This document shows, in pieces, positions 32,676-43,200 of a stretch of 64,000 bases of DNA. Position numbers and translations under genes: made by a program. Below the pieces are notes generated by a model. The model saw nothing but the letters and a program-made list of their open reading frames with translations. It was not told where the DNA came from and searched no databases. Every line of letters starts with the position of its first letter. The stretch's first letter is position 1. The stretch is from NCBI GenBank assembly GCA_025558095.1, contig JAIVFI010000037.1:62001-126000 (forward strand), in the 5' to 3' direction. The DNA is from Hyaloraphidium curvatum. Its lineage: Eukaryota; Monoblepharomycota; Hyaloraphidiomycetes; Hyaloraphidiales; Hyaloraphidiaceae.

Positions 32676-32918
32676 TCACTCTGATGGATCGGCAAAGCTG
32701 TGACCTAGTAGCCCCGTCTCGTTACCAGAATTAAATCTCATCCAGATGAAGCTGAAACGGATCGTTGGTTTCTGATCGCTTTCGAGGTCGCCAGTCTTCT
32801 GTTGAAAGCTCGAATCGGTGAACCGCCCCAACCGAGCTTGGCGTCTCTTGCCACGCGCGAGTCAACGCGGGCCTCCTTCAGGACCACACCGACTCTCGGC
32901 GCGCCGGATCCCGCGCAA

Positions 32919-33747
32919 ATGAGGCGCCCGCCGCGGTTACCGAGCTCCGCCGGCCTTTTGGCCGCGCTGCTCGCGCTCCTCCTGGCGCTCGCCCGCGGCG
33001 CGTCCGCGGATAACCTCCTCCACCCCTTCTCGATCTACGTTGAGGGCGGCGCCGAGGAATGTTTCTACCAGGATCTGAAGGAGGGCACCGTGGTTTCGTT
33101 CTTGTTCGAGGCGTCGGAGGGGGAGGACTTTATCGTCCGGGCGTCGGTCAATGGACCGGTGGGGTGGCCGGGCGACGCGTTCCCGCGCGGTCCTGAGCTC
33201 TCCTTTCCCTGACAAATAGGACGGCAAATCAATCTACGACCACGTGGCGCAGGAGGACTTCGTGTCGCACACGGCGACGCAAGCGGGCGAGCACGCGTTC
33301 TGCTTCGGAAACGACATGTCCAACGACCGGAAGAAGGTCAACTTCAACATCCTCGTCGAGGACGACCTGGACGGCGACGGCTCCGACGGCACGCCGGCGC
33401 GGAACCTGACGGGGCTGGCCGAGACGAACCCGGCGCTCGCGGCCACGTTTGCCGCCGTCGGAACGATCACGTCGAGGGTGCAGAACGTGACGCGGCTGCT
33501 GGACGCCCACGCGCTCCGAATGGTGGGTCCCGTCGTCGTCGTGATCCATATTATTGCCCTGATTTCTGCTGTTTAGCACCGACACGCCTACCTAGCCGAA
33601 TCCCTGCTGGAGCGTGTCCAGCGGTACGGCACGGCGCGGGCAGCCGCCGCCGTGGCGTGGGCGGTGGCCTCGGTGCTCGTCATCAGGTCGTTCTTCTCGC
33701 AGCGCGCTTCGTACGTGGGAGGGCGCGCATCCAGGGTTAACATTTGA
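32919..33747 (+). CDS. p24/emp24 (TMED) cargo receptor
   Basis: Three exons, join(32919..33158, 33220..33522, 33577..33747), 237 aa, introns 61 and 54 bp, both ending TAG. Early secretory pathway type I protein that packages cargo into COPII and COPI vesicles. A signal peptide is clear (SSAGLLAALLALLLALARGASA). The GOLD domain contains the conserved Cys pair (EECFYQDL and HAFCFGNDMS) typical of p24 proteins. A membrane-proximal coiled coil follows, then one membrane helix (AAAAVAWAVASVLVIRSFF) and a short cytosolic tail (SQRASYVGGRASRVNI). The FF at the helix end is a typical COPII-type p24 feature, and a KKxx motif is lacking. Subfamily not assigned. Confidence 0.9.
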
Positions 33748-33969
33748 GGCGTGCCCGCTGAGCTGGCGGCTAGCCCTCGGGCTGGATCATGCCGGCAGGG
33801 CCGTCGACGTTCGCACAGAGAGCAGTGAGATGCTTGCTGCTGTAGCTTTCGCGACGGATACAAATGGCGACGTCCGAAGATCACCACAACATGATGATCA
33901 GTGTTTGGGCTCGCCGTACCGCACGACCGAAACCGCCGCCAAATTCTCGACAGAGAAAGCTGCACAACC

Positions 33970-35801
33970 ATGCCGCAGCGCACGATCCTCGTGCTTCCAT
34001 TCATTGCCGACTCCGAGGGCGGCAGCTTCGTGCCCGCGGAAGCCGAGACGGTGCGCGGCGACCCCGCGACCGTCTTCCGCCTTGACGGCGTTCGCGGCGG
34101 CGACTACGAGCGGGGCCGCCCGCTGCTCACCAAGCTGATCAACGCCGCTATCCAGTCGGGCCGCACCGCCGTGCGCCAGTTCCGCGGGGGCAGCGTGGCC
34201 TGCGTCGCGTGCGGGAAGCGGTCGCGCGCCGCGACGGCGGACTTCGCCGACGGCCTGCCAATCGAGCTACTACAGCGACCCCACGGCTGGATCCCCCGCG
34301 GCGCCGAGCCCGTGCCTGGCGCGCTGCGGCTGCCCATGATGATGTGGCCATTCTGCCCCGGCAGCGCCGCGTGCTTCGACGCCGCACGGGACGCGATGAA
34401 CGCCCACCGCGTCCTCGTCTTCTTCAGCGATGACACCCCCGACGTGGATCCCACGCAGTACCACCCCACCGAGGCCTCCATCTTCGCCGTGACCCTCGTC
34501 GGCGACGCCGAGTCCCACCTGACCCGGGAACATCCTTACCGCATCCCCACCTCCCTCGCCAGAGGGCGAACTTCCGAGGGGAGTAAGAACAACTCACCCC
34601 TCGTCATGCGCGCCGTCTCCCTGGCTGAAGCACACCTTCGCCAGTCGCTGCTGTCTCTCGGCGCCCCATGCCGCGGATGCGGGGGCCGGCCCGACCCGGG
34701 AGCCACTCTTACCAGTTACTGCGCCGGAAACGGTAAACCTCCAAACCACTGCAGCGTGACCGTACGCGCGGTGCCCAGTTGCACGCAGGCAAAGTGCCGC
34801 GCAGCTGCCGACAGGAAGCTTCGCTCGTGGGCGAAGACCGACGAGTGCCTCTGGGACAATTGCCGAAAGAAAGTGCGATACCCGTGCTCCTACGGGAACT
34901 GCAAGTCGGACGAGCCGGCATCACAGAGGTGCAGCGTATGCAGGATGGCCCGCTATTGTTCTCGGGAGTGCCAGATCGCGGACTACCCGGCCCACAAGTC
35001 GTCCTGCTCGCGCTTGGAGAAGGGCAAGGACGACAAGGAGAACGCTGGTGGAAACCGGGAACGCTCGAGCGGGATGGAGCGCATGGGTGGTCTGCTTGGC
35101 GCGCTGCCTCCTTCCGTCCCGAACCTTAGCGCCGGGAGCCCCGCGCAGGTGCAGGGGATTCGTGCTCCAGCCGCCGTCTCCGCGCTCGTCGGGTCCATGG
35201 CCAGTTCTCCCCTCTTTGCCCAGAGCGGAAGCCGTAAGTTCCTCCTCGGGGGGTCGCAACTTCTTGGCCTCCCCATGGAGGAGCTGCTTGCTTTCGAGGC
35301 TCGGGTTGAGCAGCAGCTTCCGGTGGCAGCGGACGACCTGGCATATCTCGCAGGGTTCGCTCGTTCTGGTCTGCCTGGTCTGCCCGGTGTCTGCCTGATC
35401 GTGGCGTTAGTCAACTCCGCTTGCTCCGGAACCACTTTCAAACACCGTTGGTTGGTCTGGCGTTCGGGACGGACGTGGCACGCAGCAACGCGGACCTCGA
35501 GTTCGCCCCGCGGATGGAGGCGAAGGACATCACCGGCCACATCGCGGCCCTGACCTCGCTGCTCGCACTCCACGACGGGCATTCTGCCGAGGATTGGGCC
35601 CTCGCCTATGCGGACGCGCTGCTGGCGGAGCCCGAGGAGGCGGTGACCGCGCTGCGAATGTTTTCGAGGCTCGAGGAAGGCGGACGCAGTCTGCAGCCCC
35701 TGGTGCTGGTGCACGCGTTCAAAGCCGACGAGGCGGGCTGCGTTGCGCGGGTGGAGAAGTTGGCGAGGGCCTTCGGATTCAATCTCGGTTTGAGGCCGTG
35801 A
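33970..35801 (+). CDS. large MYND zinc-finger protein
   Basis: Two exons, join(33970..35354, 35411..35801), 591 aa, 56-bp intron ending TTAG. The N-terminal ~300 residues are a globular domain with several scattered Cys pairs (VACVACGKRS, APCRGCGGRP). The C-terminal part of this domain leads into the MYND finger CSYGNCKSDEPASQRCSVC, RYCSRECQ, AHKSSC. After a disordered Lys/Glu linker, the C-terminal ~230 residues are helical (PMEELLAFEARVEQQLPVA and LTSLLALHDGHSAEDWALA). The first 120 residues share layout with the MYND gene at 31.65 kb (a Cys-x2-Cys after ~75-100 residues, and an acidic/aromatic domain), suggesting a local gene family. Function unknown; MYND fingers mediate protein contacts. 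Confidence 0.8.
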
Positions 35802-36161
35802 CAGCTCTGGACGTCGAGTAGGCAGCCACGTTCGCCATCTTATGTAGATTCTTGTGTTGTCTTTGGCTTCTTTGCTAAAGCTGATTCGATGGACGTTACC
35901 TTACGCCCATTGAGCTGGACAGGACCGAAGTGAGGGGCGGACGCCAGTAGCAAGACTCCTCGCGGGCGCATACCGCGAAGGCGTTCGTGTCGCGCTGTTT
36001 CTATTTAACGGGGCAACTTTCTCATCTTCAGCCGTTGGGCTGACCGATGCCTTCCGCGTCGGTCCGATTAGGTTGTTGTAGTGGGGCGAGTAGATCAGCT
36101 TGCCTCTGACTCCTCTGAACCAGGACGCGAAACGACCGAACCTGTGCTCGAAGCCTCCGTA
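35802..36161. other. intergenic, no gene seen
   Basis: 360 bp of lower GC between the MYND gene and the D-amino-acid oxidase gene. TATTTAAC at about 36001-36008 could be a TATA-like element for the oxidase, 154 bp before its ATG, but this is a weak guess. Confidence 0.35.
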
Positions 36162-37327
36162 ATGGACCGCATCCCCGTCACCGTCGTCGGCGCCGGCGTC
36201 TCGGGTCTCACGACAGCGCTGCTGCTGCAGGCGCTGGGCCTTTTCTCCGTCACGGTCGTGTCCGCAGCCTCGCCGGAGCTGCCCGACGGGGACCCCCTCT
36301 ACACCGTGCGTTTCAGCCGCATCCCGCGCGGCGACGCGTCTTAATCATGCTTTTACTTTCAAAACGACAGTCTCCCAAAGCCGGCGCCCACTGGAGAGTC
36401 TCGCTCTCCGATCCCCCGGAAATGCAGAAGTGGCAGGGCGCTGCACTCCGCGACCTCCTCCATCTCGCCTCGCTCGATTCCGGGAAGCGGACCGGCATTT
36501 GGCCCATGACTGACGTGGACTATTGGCGCGTTCGTCCGCCGGCGGACCTCCTTCCGCCGTGGTTCGCCGCGGACGTTTCGGACTACGCCGAAGTCCCCGT
36601 CTCGGAGCTGCCGCCGGACTGCGAGTTCGGGATCGCGTACGTGGGGTTGACCATCAACGTTCACAAGTACCTTTCGTGGTTGCTCGAGTCGTTCAGGAAG
36701 CTGGGAGGCTCCTTGGAGCACCGTCGCGTTGGATCGCTGGCCGAGGCGGTCGGCGATAGGCATTTGGGAAAGGACCTACCAATCGTGGTAAACTGCACCG
36801 GACTCGGCTCGAGGGCGTTTGGCGCGCTTGCGGACAAGGATACCTACCCGACTCGAGGACAGACGGTGGTCGTCCGCGCGCCAAAGGCGTTCAGGACCGT
36901 GACCAAGATCTATGACGAACGGCCTGGGATGCCGTACGATTTTGGCTACGTGATTCCGCGCGACGACGGGACGGCCGTGCTGGGCGGCACCTACCAGGCA
37001 CGCGCGGAAGACCTGGAGCCCTCTGCCGAGACCGCGGACACCATCCTCGCGCGGTGCTTGGAAATCTGCCCCGAATTGCAGGGTTGCGAAGTCTTGGATC
37101 ATCGCGTTGGCCTGCGGCCGACTCGGATCGGCGGGATCCGGATCGACAAGGTTGTCGTGGAGGAGGGTGGGCGTCCGTTCGCGGTTTTCAGCAATTACGG
37201 GCACGGTGGATGCGGCTACCAGACGAGCTACGGCTGTGCGAGGGACGTTTGCGCTCTCGTCCTGGAACACGTCAGGGCCGGCGAGGTCGCGATGGACCTG
37301 GGGGCGTTGCTGAAGGATGTCATCTAG
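36162..37327 (+). CDS. D-amino-acid oxidase
   Basis: Two exons, join(36162..36305, 36371..37327), 366 aa, 65-bp intron. FAD enzyme that deaminates D-amino acids to 2-oxo acids with H2O2 production. Visible: the FAD dinucleotide site VVGAGVSG (GxGxxG at residues 10-15), the YTSPKAGAHW block formed across the splice junction, GLTINVHKYLSWLLESF, VVNCTGLGSRAF, YVIPRDDGTAVLGGTYQ, the DHRVGLRPTR motif with the substrate Arg, and the C-terminal NYGHGGCGYQTSYGCA signature. Most eukaryotic DAAOs end in a peroxisomal SKL-type tripeptide. This one ends LLKDVI, so peroxisomal import is not supported. It fits with the ammonium transporter and permease as nitrogen-scavenging genes. Confidence 0.93.
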
Positions 37328-37527
37328 AGAGGAGAACGGCGGATGCGGGGCCCTGGCCATTCGTAACCTCCATGAACCAAGACTGTTTCGAGCTTATCTG
37401 TCCCACCTTCGCACTCGGTGTTCGAGGTCGGACCCCGAAAAATTGCCGCCGGGGCCTCCGAGGATGCAGCGGTCCAGGCCACGATCGCGCAACACCCAAC
37501 AATCAGACCCTCCGTCGTCGCGCTCCG

Positions 37528-38713
37528 ATGCAGCATATTGACCGGAGATTGTGGGTCTCCGCGACCCTCCGCGCGCCGACCTGCGCCGTGTGGGGCCGCC
37601 GCCTCGCCGCGGCGGCCGCCCGCCGGCCGCCGGCACGCGGGGGGACCTCCGACGGCGCCCCGAGCTCACGGCCGACCGCCCGCTCAGGCTATACACGGAC
37701 CGCGCCTACCGTTTCAAATATGTGACGGACTTTATCGAGTTCGGCGAGAAGGACCTGGCCGCCATCCGGGCCATCAGGGAGCCGCTGCTGGACCTTGTCC
37801 CCGCCATTGTCGATGCCGTCTACGATAAGCTTTTCTCGTACGATATCACAAAGGTGGGCACTTCCATGGCCTTTGTGTCGGCGTGTGCCCGCGAGGCTGA
37901 CCCGCGGTGGGCCCCGGAAGGCCCTCTTCATGACCCCCCGCGTGACCGACTACGACGGCGACTACCCGGCCAACCTCGCCGACTTCGGGCTGGACCACCC
38001 ACTCATGAGCAAACGGAAGGACCACCTGGGCCGTTACCTGCGGATGGTCATCTCGGGGGAGCTCAACGAGGCGCTCCCTATGTACATGGAGCTCGTGGGC
38101 AAGGTCCACAATGGTTGGCAACGGGACGGCAACGTCAGGAAGGCCGGGAAGAAGGGAAGAGACAGGCTTCACATCGACTATGTTCATATAAACGGGTTAT
38201 TCGTTGGTTTTGCTTGGGGCATGGGTTGGAGAAGGATCCGCTGACATTGACCCGCCTCGACACCAGGGTTGGCTCAATTCCTTCGTCAGCTCCACGCTGA
38301 TAGACTCTGGGCTGCCCATACGCCAGGTGGAGGGGGCAGTGGCGGCGTTCACGCGGATATTCTGGCTCCAGAACGATTTCTTCGCGCGGCAGTGGGTACC
38401 GGGCGCCGAAGGCACACGCGGCCACATTATCTGACCTCGTCATCCCTTCCTCAGATACGTGACCATGGACTGGACCGAGAACGATGAGGCGGCCGCTGCG
38501 GGCGAAGAACCGGCGGCGCCCTCAAAAGCCTCGTCTCCCCCGGCGCCTGGGCTCTCCGAGGAGGCGGCTTCTTCGGAGCTTCGACCAACTACGAACTCTG
38601 TGGTTGTCGCGCCGAGTCCGGGAGGGCTGCGGACCGACGTCGCCACTCTGGCTGCCGTGGGTATCGGGAGCCTGCTGGTCGGGATCCTGGTGGCGCGCCT
38701 GATAGACCGATGA
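37528..38713 (+). CDS. tail-anchored protoglobin-domain protein
   Basis: Five exons, join(37528..37550, 37688..37853, 37921..38202, 38267..38391, 38455..38713), 284 aa. Family: fungal/archaeal protoglobin (globin-sensor fold) that binds heme. The first 23-nt exon joins to give MQHIDRRLLYTDRAYRFKYV, matching the start of fungal protoglobins. Further blocks are FIEFGEKDLAAIRAI, AIVDAVYDKLFSYDIT, TPRVTDYDGD, the F-helix region MELVGKVHNG with a candidate proximal His, LHIDYVHINGLFG, and FWLQNDFFARQ. After the domain there is a ~45-residue Ala/Ser/Pro/Glu linker and a single C-terminal membrane helix (LAAVGIGSLLVGILVARLID) ending at the stop. This topology would leave the globin facing the cytosol. 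A gas-sensing or redox role is inference. The third intron-free stretch around 38113-38165 may hide a further short intron. Confidence 0.88.
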
Positions 38714-39015
38714 CGCGTAGACCGTGTGTATTTCGCCGATTTGTCTCCTGCTAATGATGATGTGTTCTCGATGTTGCTCGCTACAACACTTCGTAGGCGC
38801 GGAAGCGGAGCTAGCGTCCGTGATATCTGCGATGGGGTGGGCTGTTTCAGCTCACGCAGACGTGACGGCGCTTTCCACGATATCTCAGGCCGCCATCAAC
38901 ACTTCCCCTGCGCACAATTCTGGGCTCCGGTGCGGCGCTATAGGCATTGTGCCACCCGCAACACAGTCTTTGCGTCCGACTCGGAGTTTCCGGAGGGCCG
39001 TGGGCCGCGCCTTCC
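38714..39015. other. intergenic, no gene seen
   Basis: 302 bp between the protoglobin stop and the RGS start codon. Open frames cross it but show no family content. Confidence 0.35.
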
Positions 39016-40158
39016 ATGTCGTCCGGCGTGGGCGCTTCCAAGCCCGCTGGGATGGCGACCGCACCCGCCGCCCGCATCCAGCTCTACGAGGTGCTCAACG
39101 GCGAGACCGACCCTCCATTCACATTCCCTGCCTTTGTGTCCTACTTGACGAAGCAGCATGCCGAAGGTGGGTGCCGTCGCGAGGCGATGTCGGGCAGGAA
39201 GTGACGCGACGGGCGTTGAAGAGAACATCGAGTTCTACGACGCCGTCGTGCAGTACAGGCAGGTGCCCTTCTCGGCATCGCAATGCATTTTGTGCTGACC
39301 GGTTGAGTAGGAAGGCGGCACGGCAGCTCTCGAACCGCATTGCCCAGCAGATGCAGTCCAAAGAGGGCTCAAAGTCCGCCTCCCCCAATCCCGACGCACC
39401 CGGCGCCCAGCCCTCAGCCCTCCCCTCCGCGATACCTGCCGACTCGGGACGGAACAGCCGGCGTCGTAGATCCTCCGTGTTCATCTCGCTCGCCGAAATG
39501 GAGTCGGCACCGCATCTGCATGCGGCCGGGAGGCGGGGCTCGATCGGGGCCAACACCGCGTTCCCCGTCGACGCATCTACCGCGGCTCTTCCTAACGGAT
39601 CCGAGCTGAAGAACTTGCTTGAGATGCAGGAGGGCGGTGCGGAGGGAGAAGAGGCGAGGATACTGACGGAGCGGCTCGCCAAGCTCCGCGAGAAGCTGGA
39701 CAGGATCGTCGAGATCTTCCTCACCGAGGTGGCGCCTTTGAATGCTCTGCAATCCAGCTTTGATGACCGTTCCGTTCCAGGGGGCCCCGAAAGAGATCAA
39801 CATCCCGGGCAACTTCCGGTCCCAGATCCTGCACGAGATCCGGGTCAACAGGAACTACGACCCCCGTATCTTCAAGGCCGCCATGGAGAACCTGTACAAC
39901 AGCATGAAGGGGAACTTGATGGGCTTCCGGAACGAGGGCGAGAAGCTGCTTAAGGCGGCGAGAAGCAACACGATCGCGCTGGCGGAATCGGAGACGATCG
40001 AGGAGGAGAACGAGGCTATTCCCAGCTTCCTCGCGGGCCCGGACGTGGCCAAAGCGATCGAAGTGAAGCGTGACCAGAAGCGGCGGATGAGCACCGTCCC
40101 GGGCTTTGTGCGGAACGGCCCGACGACTGGTGAAAAGGCAAATCCCCGAGCACAGTAG
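39016..40158 (+). CDS. RGS-domain protein
   Basis: Four exons, join(39016..39166, 39222..39262, 39315..39728, 39781..40158), 327 aa, introns of 55, 52 and 52 bp. Two of the three introns end AAG. RGS domains accelerate GTP hydrolysis by heterotrimeric G-protein alpha subunits. The domain is split. Its first half, IQLYEVLNGETDPPFTFPAF then SYLTKQHAEENIEFYDAVVQYR, is followed by a ~130-residue Ser/Ala/Arg-rich insert. The second half is KEINIPGNFRSQILHEI and NRNYDPRIFKAAMENLYNSM. An acidic helical tail follows. The long insert inside the RGS fold is a known feature of some fungal RGS proteins. No DEP, PX or membrane region is present. Confidence 0.85.
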
Positions 40159-40252
40159 ATTGGCACTTTTCCTCTTTCTTGTTTCCTGTGTACACGGTAA
40201 CCTACATGACAAAGTAGGACTACATGTCCCTTCTTCCGGGTATCACCCTTCT

Positions 40253-43200
40253 CTATGTTCGCTCGAGCGTTCTCGCAGCCTTCGGAGCATGCGCCAGCTT
40301 GATGAGCACGTCCGCGCTCTCACCCGTCTCATCCACGAGCCTGCGGAAGAGCCCGTCCTTCTTGTCCACCAGTTCCGCGGGCGTGCCAATCTCGGCTATC
40401 TCTCCCTGCTCAAGCACGCAGATCCGATCGTAGTCGATGATCGTCTGAAGGCGGTGCTGGAGCCAAACGAGGGCATCAGCCGTAAAGTGATTTGAGCATG
40501 GAGGCAGCTTACAGCGATGGTGATGATGGTTTTGTCCCTGAAAGAGGGATGCTCGCGAAGAACGCTCTGCATCAGGGCGTCAGAGTCGTAGTCGAGGCTT
40601 GCAGATGCCTAGTGCCGACAGCCAATCAGGAAAGACGATAGCAGCAGACCGCAGAAAGCGCACCTCGTCCAGGCAGACGATCCGCGAATTGCGGATGATT
40701 GCGCGCGAGAGACACAGGAGCTGCCGTTGGCCCTTCCTTACGCGTTAGCACGACTTCCATGTCGCACACGCCCATCCCCACCTGCGACAAGTTCTCCCCG
40801 CCTTCCGCGATGGGCATGTTTAGGCCCAGCGGGTTGGCCTGGACGACTGTCTTTAAGTCGCCGCACGTCTCCAGCACGGAAAGGATCTCCGCGTCCGAAT
40901 GCTCGCCGAACGGGTCCACATTGTATTGGAGCGTGCCCGAGAAAACCTGTGACAATGCCAGTTAGGGATCTCGCCCGCAGAGACCATGCTGGAACTCCAC
41001 GAACCACCGGGTCTTGCGGAATGACCGAGAGAGCGCGGCGGAGGTGCGCGAGGCCGAGCTTCGAGATGTCGATGCCGTCGATGAGGATCTGTCCGCCGCA
41101 CGGCTCCACCAGGCGGAAGAGGGCCAACGTGATAGACGATTTCCCGGCTCCGGTGCGCCCGACGATGCCGATCCGCTCTCCAGCAGCAATCGTGAGGTTG
41201 ATCCCCTTGATGACAAGCGGCAAGTCCGGCGCGTATCTCATCTCCAGGTTCTTCAGCTCAATCTGCCCTTTGGAAGGCCAGCTGGGTGGCGGCTTCAGCT
41301 CGGTCACTTCGGCGGCTTCCGACGGCAGGTGGTCGATGTAGTACTGAAGGCGTTCGACGCCGTTCAGCTGCAGCTCCATTTCCGTCAGATTGCGCATGAG
41401 CCCGTTTAACGTCCCCGTGATCCCCAGCGCGTACGTGACGGCGAGGCCCAGGACCGCAGGCGAACCCCCGCCCGCGACCGCGCCGACCGCGAACATCGAA
41501 GAAGAGAATACAAGGAGCGCCGACATGACCTCGATCCGCAGTCCGAGCCAACGTCCAACCTGGATGGTAAGCCAGTTGAAACGGTTGTTAAAATCGAGGC
41601 GGTTCTGATTCTGCTTGATGAAGCTGAGCTGCAAGTGATACGACCGCACCGTCGAGAGCCCGGAAAGCGTCTCCGAAAAGTTTGCGTACAAAGGGCTACG
41701 CGAGTTGGAGTCCAGTCTCTTGAGCTCTCGAGCCGTGTTGCGAGCGACGCGCGAAACGAAGTAGTAGACCACCAGCAAGGGAAGGCAGACGGCAAGGAAG
41801 ACCGGCAAGAGTGTGGCAATAAGAACGATGGTGGTGAGGACGATGCTGAACATGAGGAGGAACAGCCTGCAAAGAGCGTGTCAGACGGTCCGCAATGCAA
41901 AAATAGAGGCCCAAACCTGAAGAATTCGACGAGCTGAGTGTCCACGGCATCAACCTGCAAGCCGGCTGTGGTCAAAAGGACAGATGAGGGAGATTACGGG
42001 CGCTCTCACGTCGCGGCTGAACCGGTTTAGAATCCTGCCCGCTGGCGTCCGGTCGAAAAAGGAGACAGGTGCTCGGACGAGCCTGAGCGCAGGTCAGCTC
42101 CCGAAACTCCCTTCTCGAACAGCAACTCACTTTGCGATGGCTTTCTCGTGGATCCCCCGCGAAGCGAGCATGCCCGCAAATGCAAACATCAGGCCGCTGA
42201 TGAGGAGCAGCGCTGCCATGCACGCGCCGAGCGCAAAGTACACCCCCAGGTACTGCGACAACGAGTAGGTCGGGAACCGGTTCTGGGTCCATGCCGTGAG
42301 CCAGAGGTTGATTCCGATCCCGGCCACCTGGCTCAGGACCATGGTCGAGACAATGGCGATCCAGAGGAACCAGCCACCGCCGTTGGAAACGTAAGCGGCA
42401 TAGACACTGAAAGGAATCCGACCCGTGTTGCGCTCCTCCTCCAAGTTGTGCTTCCGGCCAGCAGTTCCGGCGCGGGCAAACGTATCGGCTGCCGGAGCTC
42501 CATCTGCAAGTCCCCGCTGCGGAGCCGAGCTGCGGCGACGTGCTTTGCCCTGATCTGTGGACATCTTGACCACTTCCGTAGCGTCGGAGCCGTCGCCCCC
42601 CGCAGTGCTCGTCCCGTCATCGCCGCCCACGATACCGAGGGTGTGCGTCGCGGGTACAATGCCCTCTTCGACATCTTCAGCGTCCTCGACTTCGCCGAAC
42701 ATGTCCATGTCGTCGCCCGGATCGGTCCTCGCAGTACTCTGCCGGCGTTGGAGTGGAACGCCATCCGCTTCGCGCAGCTTCAAGACCTCGTCAACCGAGC
42801 TCACGTCCGATTCGTCCTCGTCCAGCAGATCGTCCTCATGAGAGGTCGTCGAGTAATCCGCGACGAGCTTCGACAGATAACCGTTCCGCGCCAAGAGCTC
42901 CTCGTAGGTTCCCTGCTCAACGATCTCGCCCCTGTCCAAGCAAACAACGAAATCGGCATGCGGGAGGACGTGGAGTTGATGCTGGTAGAGGCTTCAGCTC
43001 ACGGTTCTTGTGCACCGAAAGAGAAAGACCTACCGTCGCCATCAGGATGGTTTTCCCCTTGAGAACTCCCAAGACGGCCTCGTGAAGGATGTGCTTCCCA
43101 ACGTGCGCGTCCACAGCGGAGAGAGGATCGTCCAGGAAAACGACGTCGTGCTGCGAATAGACAGCCCGGGCCAGAGAGATGCGCTGAACCTGTCCACCGC

